Source: Desarmillaria ectypa (Eukaryota; Basidiomycota; Agaricomycetes; Agaricales; Physalacriaceae). Taken from it: a stretch of 64,000 bases of DNA. The DNA lies in assembly GCA_030407005.1 (NCBI GenBank), contig JAUDYN010000006.1:372001-436000 (forward strand), written 5' to 3'. Under the pieces are notes generated by a model. It was not told the origin of the DNA and ran no database searches. It saw only the letters and a program-made list of their open reading frames with translations. Position 1 is the first letter of the stretch, and each line of letters begins with the position of its first letter. Both the position numbers and the translations under genes were made by a program. Positions 34,916 through 46,760 of this stretch are shown here, one piece after another.

Positions 34916-36190
34916 TCAGTCGTCCTCAAGGTCACTCCCATCCTTATTCCAACCAGCCTCCGCCAACTCCGCCTCCCAGGGAGAGCTAGCTTCTTGGGGT
35001 GCCGGAGGAACAGAGGTCCTGCAGTTGTCTATAATGAATGTATGGAGTAGCTGGTTAACACTGGAAAAATATCAGTCGTCCGCCCTGGTAGCCTGAAGCA
35101 ATTCTACTTACATATCCCCATGTGTTATAACACCGAAGTGTGGAGCCTCTGGTATGGCGGTCAGGCTGACCTCTACTGCAGCATCTTTTAGCTGTTGCAT
35201 AAACTTTTCTGAGTATTCCTGAGGGTATGCGATGCTCCCTAGGCAATGGACCAACTTGACTGGGACACGTATCCGAGAAAGCTGGTCCTTGGTGTACTCC
35301 TTTCGGTTGTTTATAAAATCAACCTGGGCTCTGTCATCCTGCTCGAAGCACCCAGGATCATCATAATTCTTCAAGGCCGGAGAAAGTGATATATTAGTTA
35401 GCCTAAAGCGATAGTTGGTTATAATGGAGCAAGCTTCGGGAACTGCAGCTGTACGCACACGTTCGCTAAGCTGTTGGGATTGTTGTTAAAACCTAATTGA
35501 TGGGCACCGTAGACCGCATCAGAGAGGGCCATCATGTTCGGTGAGCCTGTCTTGAAAGCTTCCTTCCAGTATTCTGCTATTTCCCGGCGGCCATCGGCGA
35601 CATCTGCCGGCTACATGCATTATTAATCTCTTCAACTTAAGCACGTCAATGAGCGCACCTCTTCCAACCCTAGCGGCGACACAAGGAAAAGAGAAGCAAC
35701 TTTGTTTGGGTAGTACACAGCGAGGCCGATCGCCACCATACTGCCCATCGACAAGCCCACAATGTGGCAGGCGGGTAAACAGATCTCGTCCTGTTGAACC
35801 TCGGAATTCAGTTACACCTCGTTGAGAAAACGAGTCAATTACCATAAATGACGCGACGTCTTCGGCAGCCTCCTTTGCGCTATAGCCTTCAGGAATTTCA
35901 TCGCTCGTCGTGAGTCCATGTAATCTAAGATCCACTGCAACACAGTTGAATCTTCTTATCTGCGGGTCTTCAAATTGCCCTAAAACAAATGTCAACCTAA
36001 CTGTTTTTCGGCGGTAAGGGACGGCATGCGACTAACGTTGGAAGATTTGTGATCCTAGGTAGACCCCATGAATAAACAGCAATGTTGGTAGATTTTTGTC
36101 GATAGAGATGGCTGAAGAAGCTGATGGTGTTGATATTGTGTAGTTGAACGTGGTCTTTCCAGTGCTCGACTTGACCGTGGCCGTAGGCAT
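34916..36190 (-). CDS. Alpha/beta-hydrolase, paralogue 2 (acid residue replaced)
   Basis: Minus-strand exons 36037-36190, 35843-35979, 35659-35790, 35459-35610, 35112-35402 and 34916-35060 total 1011 nt (336 aa), in frame, with all intron positions as in paralogue 1. FIHGVYLGS and the GLSMGS elbow (Ser 111) are intact, as is the His in APHFGV (about 280). However, the acid position reads HCLGSIAYP: Ser 248 where paralogue 1 has Asp. One codon is inserted near NYDDPG. Exons 1-3 with their introns match paralogue 1 while exons 4-6 match paralogue 3, so the gene is a mosaic. It is intact by reading frame, but catalytic ability is doubtful unless another acidic residue substitutes. Confidence 0.88.
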
Positions 36191-36255
36191 TGGGATCGTG
36201 GACAATAGATGGAAGGCGGGATCTCTATGTTGAACTGCAACCGGAACCCACAGCC

Positions 36256-36262
36256 TTATAAG
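36256..36262 (-). promoter_or_regulatory. TATA-like box of hydrolase 2
   Basis: CTTATAA on the minus strand, about 66-72 nt upstream of the start at 36190. Confidence 0.5.
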
Positions 36263-37133
36263 AAACACTCGGATGCACATCATCATCATCATTACGCGGT
36301 ACGATACCACTTGCGCGAGTCGGACGAAGGCATACAAGAACTTTCGGAGGTGGTTGATCATCTTCGATTTCTAAGAGCACAACATTGGCTCGCATACAGG
36401 TGGCCATAATTTCCCACAGCAACAACTGATTGAATCTATGGATAAGTCAGAGACTAACATATGAGACGGTTGTTTCAGGGAGACTACATTCGGAGGAAAC
36501 GGCGGACTTGTCCCTTAGGAAAGGGCCGATCAAAGCCCTACACACCGGTGGGTCGTCGGAATATGCAGCACCGCACCCCACGGCAGACCAGTAACGGGGA
36601 ACTTGGTAATGTAATTTTGACGTCTTGACTGACTGTGGTGATTCGTCAAGTTGGTCATAATCTGACCTGTTCTTCCATAACAGGTACCTGCTATATTATT
36701 GATTAAGGAGAAAGACACGAACGTTGGCGCGTGCGATTCCTGGCAGATCTCCAATGCATGAAATCTGGATTGCTTGTAAGACTGTGTCATTTCTCCTTGT
36801 CTCGGACTTCGATAGATATGATAGTATTTCCTGTAGGCGTAAATGCCTTGAGCTGAAAATGTGCGGCCCATGTTCCACGTCTGGAAGTTCTGGGACTTCG
36901 GACAGACGCTACATTCCCTCTGATGACGAATAACCGAGTCGGACCGCGGATTTGAACCCCACTTGACAATGGGGATCAGATTACGTTTAGGGAGAAAGGT
37001 GGGGTATTTGTCGAGGGAAAACCACGTATGTGCAACCGCAGACAGTTCTTTTCTGCTCTTCTCCCCGGGATTCCTCCGTGAATCACAAGAACGCGTAAAC
37101 GTGAAGATGGTTCAAACATTCATTCTTCATGAC
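36263..37133. other. Conserved spacer of module 2
   Basis: No coding sequence supported. From about 36590 through the GST relic to about 37490 it is nearly identical to 49600-50495 in block B, with roughly a dozen mismatches by eye. Confidence 0.55.
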
Positions 37134-37491
37134 TCAAGTTGCGTTTGTCCATCCTCCGAAGCCCACTTTCACCTTTACCCACATATTCAGCTTTCCCCCA
37201 TCTGCCTGTAAACCGTCATTCCTGCTGAGCTTCTTCACATCCAATGCTGTCGCTATGCTCGCGCGGGTGAATGACGGGAGAAGAGCAAAATCTTTGACTA
37301 CTGCATTGAGTTGAAGTGCCATCATGTCGATGGGTACGAGCACGCACCCAGAGAAGGTAGACGCTATCGACGTCGACGGCTACGAAAAAGACAGAAGCAC
37401 AGGTAGAGTCGTCTGAGATGACAGGGACGTAAAATGGCAACGTTCCGTTGGGCCTGACGTCGGCGTGAGAGTGGGTTAAAAGGTGCAGCAA
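37134..37491 (-). pseudogene. GST (FuA-type) relic, module 2
   Basis: Minus-strand pieces in two frames. Near 37400-37440 the words NGTLPFYVPVISDDST match GVSPFYTIPIIQDDST of the intact GSTs. In another frame VLVPIDMMALQLNAVVKDF matches VLIPAGTMTLQLAFTDSV. At least one frameshift separates them, and the C-terminal half is degraded. It lies head-to-tail upstream of hydrolase 2. Confidence 0.75.
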
Positions 37492-40235
37492 TCAATCGGT
37501 GATCTAACGCCACGTCCTGCTGAACGAGAGCAAGGAAGGGTGTACAGGAACTGACGCGAATTTTGTTTGGGACAAGCGTGATCGTTTTGGCTGACAGACA
37601 GGAAGGGCCGTACACCCAAGAGTACTGAGCACAGTTGTTTGTCCTTGATCAACATCGGGGTACCACTTTACGAGAGGGCATCCAACCCGATTAGAGCATT
37701 AGGAACTTCAATTTCTCGTTCCTATCTGTTGTTCGTGAAAAAGACTGTCGATACAAATACAAACATTGGCGTTTTCCCTGCGGCACAATGAGACGGGAAT
37801 AAGCAGGTAGATATCTACTGACTCACCTCTGCGAAATGAACCGACATCGTCAGGCCGACTTCCCTCATCAAAGTGATGACGAGAACGAAGCGTCCGTTTC
37901 AGAAGGTAGGACTGTATTATTAAGATGCAAGCGAATGCCTATACTTGTTCCGGGCGTACGACAACCAAGGCATTGTGGCCGCAGAGAGTGTGCATAGAAA
38001 AAACGTGGATGTCGCTAGATTAAGAGACGACGCTCGCACGTAGTCGGGGAGAACAGTAGCAGAGAAAAGACATATCCTTTTTCGACCATGGAAGCATATG
38101 TGCAGTGGGATTTGTGGGAAGAAAAGAATGATAAGGCTCTGTTGCCAGTCTGCTAACTGGTGATCTGCGTCATAGTGCAGGGGGGTATGCTCGACAGACA
38201 GGCTCGACGGCACACGGTTATCGTTGTTTGCACCACAAGGGCCGAGCTAATATTTGTCACTGAGAAAAAGGACGAGTTAATTCTATGGCTCTCCCTTTTG
38301 TAAGTTTGAAAGGAATTAACATTTGCATATTTCAATCTGTGGCTGCGAGAGATTGGAGCTGCGACATGGCGATCGTGGGCCCCCACATCCCTCTTGAGGA
38401 TGGATCGGAAATTGGCAAGCAGTGAAAGCGGTGGTAAACATCAAAAGGTTAGATGTTAGAAAACCGGTATATGGTCCCAATAAGAACCTGCATCCGGCTG
38501 CAACACCTCTAAGCTCTAACTCTCCGTAGGCTCGATGACTTGTGATGTAACACATCAGACTCTGAGAGTGGAAGGCAAACAGATGAAAGGCTGATGAGGT
38601 TGGTACAAGCGCTTAGGATCGGCAATCCTATGAATCATCAATCGTATGATGTCCGTCTTTTCCTTCCTCGTCGGTATTCGTGTCTACGTTGACAGTTGGA
38701 GCTGATTAACGTCAAATAAGTCATCGCAGGACTGAAGATGTGGGAAGGGTCGTCGATATAAAACTGGCACGAAACTTTGGTCGATGTCCCATGGTTGAGC
38801 TCCCCTGCGCCATTCAGTCAGAGACGAAGCGGAGCAGAACAAGCAAAACGTACGACGTCTAGACTCTGGACTCGTCCGGTGTCGTCTTTAGCGTGAATTC
38901 GGAGCGCGTGATCTAGCGCCTCAGAGAGTGACTTTCAAGTTTAGACCTCCTCCAGAGAAAGGGCTCGTCGTTTCATGCTCTTCTGTCCTTCTGCAAGGCT
39001 GGATGAGTCAATGAGTGCATGCCAGGGAACGTGACGCACAAGGATCCAGCTCAGCACCCCTTTGACCGTTATCTTCATATGGCGATCAAAATACAACAGT
39101 CTTTCTATAACAGGCGCTGCTCTGTAGTAAAAAAGAAGAGACCTAACGACTACGTGAGACTAGTATCAGTACGCATATATGCTATAAAAACGGGAACGGA
39201 CGTACCGTAATTCATTTGAATGTTCCATGTCGACGTGTCAGCTCCCTTGTCGCGACAGCGTGATCAATGCGGGCCTTCATTCGATGGAGAGGGTTCTTCC
39301 AGCATTAAAAAATAAATGGCTGAGAAGTGCATCAGCAGAAAAAGGCGCACCAGGATCCAGATGTCTAAGGCTCTTGCCTGACTCTTGTATTGAAGAATGC
39401 TGCTCCGAAAGACCTTCTCCGTCGACGGCACGGGATAAAAATACCGCGTTCTGTTGACCATGAAAACTGCAAATTTTTCCCGTGAGAACCTCCCGGAAAT
39501 TGAGATGAAAGCTTAAAGGTACAGTAAGTGGCACCTTTCACTCGTTTGATACCTAGAATTATAGTTGATCATCATGCAGCCGTGGAAAAGACGCGGTCAA
39601 CTAGTACTTGTGGGCTCTTTGGCGGCACCTATATCCTGAGGAGATGATTTGCAGGTCCTCTTGAGAGATTGCATCGATGGGGACAGCCTTTCTTATGCGC
39701 TGGGGCAAAACGTCGCGTACTTACAATGAGGGTGGAAGGGGAGAGAGACATCGGCAAACGCCGATGTCGGTTCTTTTAGTACGACAACCCTCAGAACGAC
39801 AGAAAGGTGGACCGGCATCTCAGGTCCAACAATTAATACAGCAAGAGATGCATATTGTATGATTTTACAGACTCTTTTCCATTGCAAGTCTGAATGTCGA
39901 TATCTTCCTAATTTTGTTGAACATTTTACTATCTTGCGCCACTCACGGTACGAAAAGTCTCTCCTCTCATTGAGGTTCTACAATCCCGACGATCCTGATA
40001 CAGGTCCAAAGCCGAGAGTCGAGATACCGAGACACGAACTTCTTGCTCCATCATTCCCAAACATATGTATCAATAGTGCATTAAGAACGCGTAGGCCAGA
40101 ATACACATACATGCTGAGAAATTTTCGATCTAGTGCTCAAGGCTATGGCAGCATGAAAAACAGCTCGAAGTGATAGCTGTCGTCATTTGCACAGCTGACT
40201 GAAGAAGATACTACCAGATTGGGCTACCGACGCCC
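37492..40235. other. Block A, non-coding or unrecognised
   Basis: No gene supported. Compared with block B, about 470 bp near 37725-38200 are extra here. A 104-codon plus-strand ORF (39859-40173) is unique to this copy and has no recognised motif. Homology to block B persists at lower identity up to about 39870 and resumes near 40120. Confidence 0.4.
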
Positions 40236-40243
40236 TATATAAG
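40236..40243 (+). promoter_or_regulatory. Conserved TATA box upstream of coiled-coil gene 1
   Basis: TATATAAG inside a conserved context (GGGCTACCGACGCCC before it) shared with block B at 54964-54971, where the surroundings are much less conserved. It lies 463 nt before the start at 40706, so a long 5' leader or an unseen 5' exon would be needed. Confidence 0.4.
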
Positions 40244-40705
40244 GGGATCCCGACAGAGTGCTGGGAATACTTCAGCGTCGGTGCAAATGATGCAACCTAC
40301 AGAACAGAGACTCTAGCGCTTGAATAGGCGATCATTAGTAGGGCACTTACAAGTCTACCGCACTTTAATGGCAACGAAACCCCTCTTCGGCTGCCTTTTC
40401 TCTGCTACTTCGACATAGTAGTCAAATGCAGAACAGGCCCTATCCCTTTGGCAAAAATTCGAACAGAGGCAAGATAGGTCAACAAAAGGGCAAGTCGATA
40501 GCGTCAATAGAGCTCTTTGTGACCCCGGGAGCCTTGAAAATTTGAGAGACATTCAGATATCGTGTCAGTGTGCACCCCGCAAGATTAAGCACCACCCAAA
40601 GTTCAAGTCCTTGAGTCGACACTTTGAGTATAAGACGATGAAACTACACCCCGGTCGACCGGTTCTGATACAGCAATATAGCCGCCAGAACTCGCTTACC
40701 ACTCC

Positions 40706-41221
40706 ATGCCACAAAATTCACAGAATCCATCGAATTCCGCCAAGTTGAGGGAAGTCGTAACTACGATTGCGACCTCAACGAGCCCTGGGACGGCTGTCAA
40801 CATGGTGGCATTAGCCGTCGTTCTCTGGTATGCGTTCCCAAACTTTTTCGCCCCGCTCCAACCCAGCTCGGCGATAAACTCCCTTGAGGACGCCATCGGG
40901 GAGGTGGCCGACATGTATGGCGTACACAAAGGTATCCTACATGATGGAGAGAGCTTGAAAGTTGATCTGAAAAGGTACCGCCTCTGCTCATACATCCACC
41001 CCACGATACTATCAAAGTCTGCTAGGCTCGAACTCGCCGTCCTTGAGCTCAAGGAGGGGCGTATCCAAGACTCGTTGAACATCTCCTGGACGCGCCTGCC
41101 AGAGCGCTTGTCTCATGCCAAGCATGCGTGGTCGACAGCGCGCGCGCATCGTCGAGAGGTTGAGGTATTGAAGTCAATGCTTGAAGCAGATCTTCGCCTT
41201 CATCTAGCGAGGTCATGTTGA
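40706..41221 (+). CDS. Membrane-anchored coiled-coil protein 1
   Basis: Exons 40706-40974 and 41026-41221, with a 51-nt intron that is a multiple of three so the unspliced frame is also open, give 154 aa. The intron is preferred because the same site is split in the paralogues at 55475 and 59914, where reading through meets stops or other sequence. An N-terminal polar part ends in TSTSPGT, then one hydrophobic helix (about 30-52, ALAVVLWYAFPNFF). After that comes a long charged helical region with LELAVLELKEGRIQDS and a conserved NISW, likely a coiled coil, ending in REVEVLKSMLEADLRL. No family name recognised. It may be a tail- or signal-anchored membrane protein. Paralogues: 53904, 55475, 59914 and a partial copy at 44114. 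Confidence 0.65.
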   Translation: MPQNSQNPSNSAKLREVVTTIATSTSPGTAVNMVALAVVLWYAFPNFFAPLQPSSAINSLEDAIGEVADMYGVHKGILHDGESLKVDLKRYRLCSYIHPTILSKSARLELAVLELKEGRIQDSLNISWTRLPERLSHAKHAWSTARAHRREVEVLKSMLEADLRLHLARSC

Positions 41222-44113
41222 ACGTTAGGATGTCGTTAGATATCCACTATTCAAGCGAAGAAGAGCCCGCTTCAAAGGGCCCTTAAAAACCAGGGAGCGG
41301 TGAATGATCAGAGGGAGGATCAGGCGACTAGGCTGGCAAATGGCGCCTCCGTCGTATGAAAATATGTCAGTGTACGGGTCCCTTCGCTGAAGTTCGCTAC
41401 TGACGAAGTCTAGTCCTCGAGATATGACGGACCTTGCGCTAGAATTCCATTCTTATTCATTTTTATGCCTCAAATAAACATGACCCAGTCAAGTCTTGAC
41501 GACCATGCAGGAATATCGAGATCGTGAGCAGCGGTTTAAGGATGATATGAGTCCACAACCCGTTGTCCCCATGGCATGAACCCCCAGTTTCTAGCAACTC
41601 GAAAGTAAATTTATCAAGATAATAGGCAAACAGAGGCAAATATCCGGCGGCAAAGTTTCAGTATCTGCAGTGTGGTTGAGCCTGAGGGAAGACGATCGAT
41701 CAGCGGATGTTTCCGGAATCATCCTGACACATGGCCGTTCCTACATGGTGCAAGACTGAAAGACTGAAATATCGTTGCAAGCAGCTGCGCAGCCGAGTAT
41801 TATGTGATCTTCGTTGCACCAAAAAACCAGTGGAAGCACGAGAGAAGGCTGTATGCGCATGTTCTGATTTTCGTCAAGGCATGAAATCACGAAATTCTCA
41901 GAGTAACGTCGCGATTCAATTGGTCACCAGAGATGTCGCTAGAAATCGCGAACCGGTCCGGCTTGAGGTATTGGGGATGAGAAATGTATCGCTGGAAATA
42001 TGCCGTTACATTAGGCACGCAGATGTAGGACGAAAGACATACTCGTATCCCTTAGTCCTCAATGTCTACCGATCAGCGGCAGATGCACCAGCCACATATC
42101 AGACCGTCGAAAGGGAGCGAAAATAATGCTCCCCAGCACGGCTCCCTTCCATGCGAAGTGGTACTTACGTTTAGTGTCAATAAACGAGGACTTATCAGCG
42201 TCGATAAAGACTAGAATTTGATGAAAGAAACGAACCACATTAATGCGGGTCACTAGAATCCATTTGTTGAGGTCGACAATATCTGAAAAGACTGGCATCA
42301 TTTTGGGCAGCGAGAGGAATGCAGACTTGTCCAGTCCTGCGAAGACCTGGGTGGCAGGCAGACAGGTGGCAGTGGATCATGAGAGCACAGAAGATTGCAC
42401 GGTTGAGAAAGGAGCGCTATCTCACCCGGTCCTTTTGAGACTCGAAATAGCGTAACGTTCTTCAGCCGCTTATACGATCTTGGCAACTTCTCCGGGGCAT
42501 CCTGATGTAGTAGATTTATCGTAATGGCCATTGTTTGGCACTCTTCGAGATCAAGCACGGGAATGAGAGCGACAACTAAGTGGAGGCAAGTCACAAAACT
42601 GCTGAAAATGTAGGCCCACACGGAGCGCCCCGCTCATTGCACGTCCTGTGGTAGGGGGAGCTCGGGGTGAGGGCTGTGGTGCAGCATGGTCGACTGGGAA
42701 CTATTGGGGGCGCCTAACGATATCGGTGGTACAATAATCTGTACGGGTACAGAGCAGGCCTGGACATGGTGAGAGGAGTTGATACATCCTTGAGGGTACT
42801 CAGTAGTGGTTCGATGTAGAATGGTCGCAGTGCTGAGCGAAGGCAGGTTGTACAGTACTGCTTCGATGGCAGAACCAGGACCGTGACATCCACATGATTC
42901 TAGATTACTAATGAATCCAAAAGCCAGGGTCACATACTGTCTACCTTTTATATATTTAATATGACCCGAAAATGAGCATTAACTAATGGGGCTGTGCGTC
43001 GGCCGAACTCTACGAATTCTTTTTGTGGGGCCTACGTATTGAAAGCTCAAAGGTCTGCGATGCCTATTAACGTTCTGAATATTGACAGACACCCATCTGG
43101 GAACCACAAGAGAAAGTCCCAAGTAGGTGTTCCTAGATCCTCGATTACATTAGATCTAATAATAATTACGTAAGTATTTGTCCCAGTCGGGATTCCACCA
43201 TGATCCTGTACTTACCGTTATGATGGTTCATCTCCTTTTTAGGAAGGCTGTTTCACTGAACGGTGCTACAGCTGGCGCCAGTAAAAATAGTATCGAAATC
43301 CTAGTACATTCCTAATAAGGAAATATCGAAATATTTCGAAACTGACAACAAACCACATAGTCAGAATTGCGTGTAATGATGAAGATAAGATGTGATTATG
43401 ATTATGGACTCGTATTTCAAGAGGTGATGACTAAATTGGGATTGGACCTATCGCTATTGTCTCGTTTCCTTCTCAGAGGTACTGATCAGAATTAAGACAC
43501 CGTATATTAAGGAAGATCGGAGTTGCGACCATGGGTCTGGAAATAGTGCCGCATTGATTGATCGTGATTGATGCCGAAAAGGCCTGTGGACCAGTCACAT
43601 CCGCACAGCTTCTTAGAAATCTAGGCTCAGAAGTCCAAGAAAGTAAAGAAAGCTCCCATGAAAGTCCGCTTATTGTGCCGATTAGCTGATAATTATGATG
43701 CCATGGCACGTATCAGCAAAGCGGTGTGGTGACATGGTCCGTGCCCTGCCATGCCAAGGGAGAATGAGGATCAAGCAGAACACTGCTAGAAACCTGCTAG
43801 AGGGACATTGATGTGCTGAAAGGAAGCAATAATTTCAAATGGCATGACTTCGCTTGATCAAGTAGAAAATTACATTTGATGCATGGAACAAGACGACGCG
43901 GAAATTCCCAAGTGCGGGATTGATCGTATCACCAATACTCTAGGACTAAACTTCATCAGTTATGACCTCAATGCTCGCACTTTTTACGCGACGGAAACTT
44001 TAGCCTAAGTCTCCTGACCATTGGTCGTCTCCTGATTCCCAGCGACTGCCTGAAGACGCCTACCCCTCACTTCGATTATCGCCACCTAACGACACCCTAA
44101 CATTCAATACGAT
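41222..44113. other. Block A, unrecognised duplicated sequence
   Basis: Corresponds to about 56015-59913 of block B. ORFs at 41731-42126 (+), 42298-42621 (-) and 42634-42933 (-) are not conserved as frames in block B. I do not call genes. Confidence 0.35.
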
Positions 44114-44631
44114 CTATTCTAACAACGGTACTAACATGCTTACCTCAAACTGTAATTTCCGATCTTCTAACTCTCTAAAGTATTTCCGCCCTTTCACCCA
44201 CGCATTCTTCTCTTAAGACAGGACTCAGATGAAAGTTCATGCAGGAGACATTCGCTGAGTTCTGCGCATGCTCTCTCTTGAGCTCAAGGGTAGCCAGTTC
44301 AAGTCTAGCGGGACTCGTTAATATCAGCAAGCGTTATGTGTAGTATTACTGTACCTGTCGAGTCCGGCCTTGATCCTCGCGATGCTTTCCCCTCCACCCA
44401 GAGGACTCTTTTACCCCATGTTCCCGTTCGCACTTGTCCCCGTCTTCTCTCGCTTCTCGCTCTCCAGGACTTAACTTGACAATCCCTGCGATCTGTCGTT
44501 ATATATGGGCCATTCATTGGCATCATCATCACACCCACGTAAAAGGACTGCGCGCACATATATCTCAAGGTATTCTTGACTGCATCAGTGAAGGTGAGTC
44601 GAAGGTACATTACACCGACGGAAACGAACAA
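44114..44631 (-). pseudogene. Chimera of coiled-coil gene exon 2 and a GST relic
   Basis: On the minus strand, 44400-44631 encodes a GST fragment (YLRLTFTDAVKNTLRYM, then FYVGVMMMPMN, compare LQLAFTDSVNNVF and FYSGVVVKMN in the intact GSTs). Near 44395 it switches abruptly to the end of exon 1, the intron and all of exon 2 of the coiled-coil family (LELATLELK, NVSC), ending at a stop at 44114-44116. In block B the same place (59914-60445) holds an uninterrupted coiled-coil gene. Exon 1 has thus been replaced here. Confidence 0.7.
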
Positions 44632-45297
44632 GTAGAGGAAGGGCTAGATGACGCCTGTCCTGAATATTGATGCTGGGATGGTGTATCCGGGAGGTACTTC
44701 GTTTTCGCGTCAGGATACAATTGACCCTTTAGGCTCTCCTGATGTAGCCAAGGTGCCGATTTCATTCAATCCGCTCTGAACACATGCTTTCTCGCTCTAT
44801 GCTATCCATCACCTTCTAGACTTGATTGGGTAGTCCAAACTCTGGATAAATAGACAGACGCTACTGAGTGCTGGATAGCTTCGCTGTCATCAGCAGGTAC
44901 GCCTCTTCCGTATGTACGTCTTCACTATCCCGGGCTGATGCGTCCTCGGAAGGCTTACAGCGGCGTTTAAAGTGTCTCAGGATCTCTCCTTGATGAATTT
45001 TTATTTTTAGATGCACCGCTTACATGGGTGGAAGCGCATCCGCAGCACTAAGGAATTCTTTAGTTGAAAAAGTAGAAGTTATGCGTGCGTATCCAAGCAT
45101 CATGTAAAGTTGTGCTGACTTGCAGTTACTTGGACGCCGGGATGAATTTCGAACTTCATTTCCGCAGAAAGGTCAGGATGGAGAAGGGATGGGATCGTAA
45201 TGGAGGACTCGGCTGGCTTCGAATGTGTAATTGATCAGCCCGTGTCTTCGGGTACCGTTGAGAGCATCAACCTTCCATCCTTCTCACATATCGTCTC
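44632..45297. other. Block A, nothing recognised
   Basis: No gene seen. Homology to block B returns near 45150 (B: about 61600). Confidence 0.35.
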
Positions 45298-45487
45298 TAT
45301 TGCAGTGGAAGGCTTGCTGAGTAGAGCATACTAAATTGTTAGCTACTAGAGCTCGAGATGAGCTCCTTAAATACTACAGAATGTATCTAGAATGTTCTAC
45401 TCAAGTACCTAATTAGTATCGTGCCAAATTGATGGTACCCAAGGTTCGGGAATCTTCCGGCACATGCTTGAAGTTGCAATCCCAACA
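45298..45487 (-). repeat. Solo LTR, family 2, with target duplication
   Basis: 190 bp ending CAACA, homologous to the LTR at 63295-63501 but lacking the first nine or so bases. GTCTC occurs on both sides (45293-45297 and 45488-45492). Block B has a single GTCTC at 61729-61733 and no insertion, so the empty site is preserved. Confidence 0.88.
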
Positions 45488-45499
45488 GTCTCCAGCTGT

Positions 45500-46430
45500 T
45501 TTCGGTGTGTAGCTCAGCATTCTTGATCACCCTTTGCTATGCTTATTGCCTGCATGAACCTCAGCCACCGTAGTCTGCTGTATCAACATATGACGCGCGA
45601 TAGTCGAACCGGCGTGGATGGCCTGGGACGATCTCATACCCTCTACAAGTATGCGGATTAGCGCACCAGCCCGACCGAAGAAGGAGAACGAACCATGAAC
45701 GTTTCATACCTCGTTACCCCGACATGGAGTGATTGGTCGATGCCCTGCTGTCGTTGAGTAACGCAGTGTCGACGATTGGGGTCGTAGAAAGCGATAGTCA
45801 ATATTGAGAATAGCTCCAAGATACCATTCAATCACGCAACTTCTTCATGTGGCGTAATATAGCTGGTCCGCACGCTTCACAAGATATAAAAATGCTGCCT
45901 ACAGCAACAAACAAGCAGTAGTATCTAAACCATAATTAGTAAAAATATTTCTGAATGAGAACACGAGAGCATACACCAAGGTCGTCTATCCATGACAATG
46001 AATTGTCAGGACAGCGGCCCGGAGGGAACCTATCTTGGAGCAGTGAGCTATCGAATTCCGCATAATTGCCAAAGTTTTCGCGACTGACCTTCAAGTTCAC
46101 CTTACGGCGCCCTGGTACACTGATACCCTTTATCTTCTTGAATTCTTCGCGTTCTACGCCAATTGTTTATAATCCAGTGTAGAGGGGTGAGAAGACGAAT
46201 TATACAAGGTATTAACCTGGCGAAAAGAACGAAAGATTGCTAGGCCTCAGGTCAGATAACATATGGGCAAGGATGACTCACCGGCCACGTCGCAGATGCG
46301 TATCCTTGGTCTGTTGTACGTAGCCACTGTATTGCGCATGCGCTTCAACGGGAGTGGCAAATAGCCAAATCGACATGGGATAGTCCGTGACAGTGTAAAG
46401 ATCTCGGATGTCCTCTTCCATCGTATTCTG
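45500..46430 (-). pseudogene. Unrecognised gene, block A copy
   Basis: Minus-strand coding-like segments include CRFGYLPLPLKRMRNTV, NRPRIRICDVA joined by a GT-AG intron to EREEFKKIKGISVPGRRK, then FDSSLLQDRFPPGRCPD and SLSWIDDL. A downstream two-exon segment has RGYEIVPGHPRR, DYRASYVDTAD. In this copy the downstream segment has ACG instead of the ATG seen in block B, a TGA shortly after, and a 2-nt length change near its end. The upstream exon is better preserved here than in B. Whether both parts belong to one gene is unresolved, and no family was recognised. Confidence 0.4.
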
Positions 46431-46760
46431 GCATCATCCCCCTGGCGACTCGAAGCGCCCTTTCATTGAGCTGCATGCGTGCGGAGCGCATACCGAAAGT
46501 GATACCGAAACGAGTCCACGAGAAGGGTCAAAGCGAGCCGCTTCCAGATAAGGTAATCCTGGTCGCAGGTTCCGCTGGGAAAAAAATGGGCATACAGGTG
46601 ATATTATGGTGGCTAGCAGCAATTGGAGCTGTATCACTGATATACATACCCTTCATATTGAGGATATGTGGTGGGCGCAAACAACAGTGGGATCTCGGAG
46701 AGCTTATGGCATATACACTGGCCTTAAGAGGCTACCGTCTCTCCATAACGAACAAAGGAG

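Larger units (their letters stand above)
34740..46760. repeat. Segmental duplication, block A
   Basis: A roughly 12-kb block repeated in the same orientation at 47.74-63.29 kb. Collinear anchors (A/B) are: hydrolase 34916/47914; GST relic 37134/50140; near 39027/51530; TATA 40236/54964; coiled-coil gene 40706/55475; near 43735/59512; coiled-coil exon 44114/59914; unrecognised gene 45500/61755; and the end near 46683/63225. Identity changes in steps, and several insertions or deletions of 0.15-2.5 kb separate the copies. Confidence 0.85.

Noticed and set aside
41731..42126. 131-codon plus-strand ORF in block A
   Set aside because: The matching region of block B (about 56500-56740) does not keep the frame.
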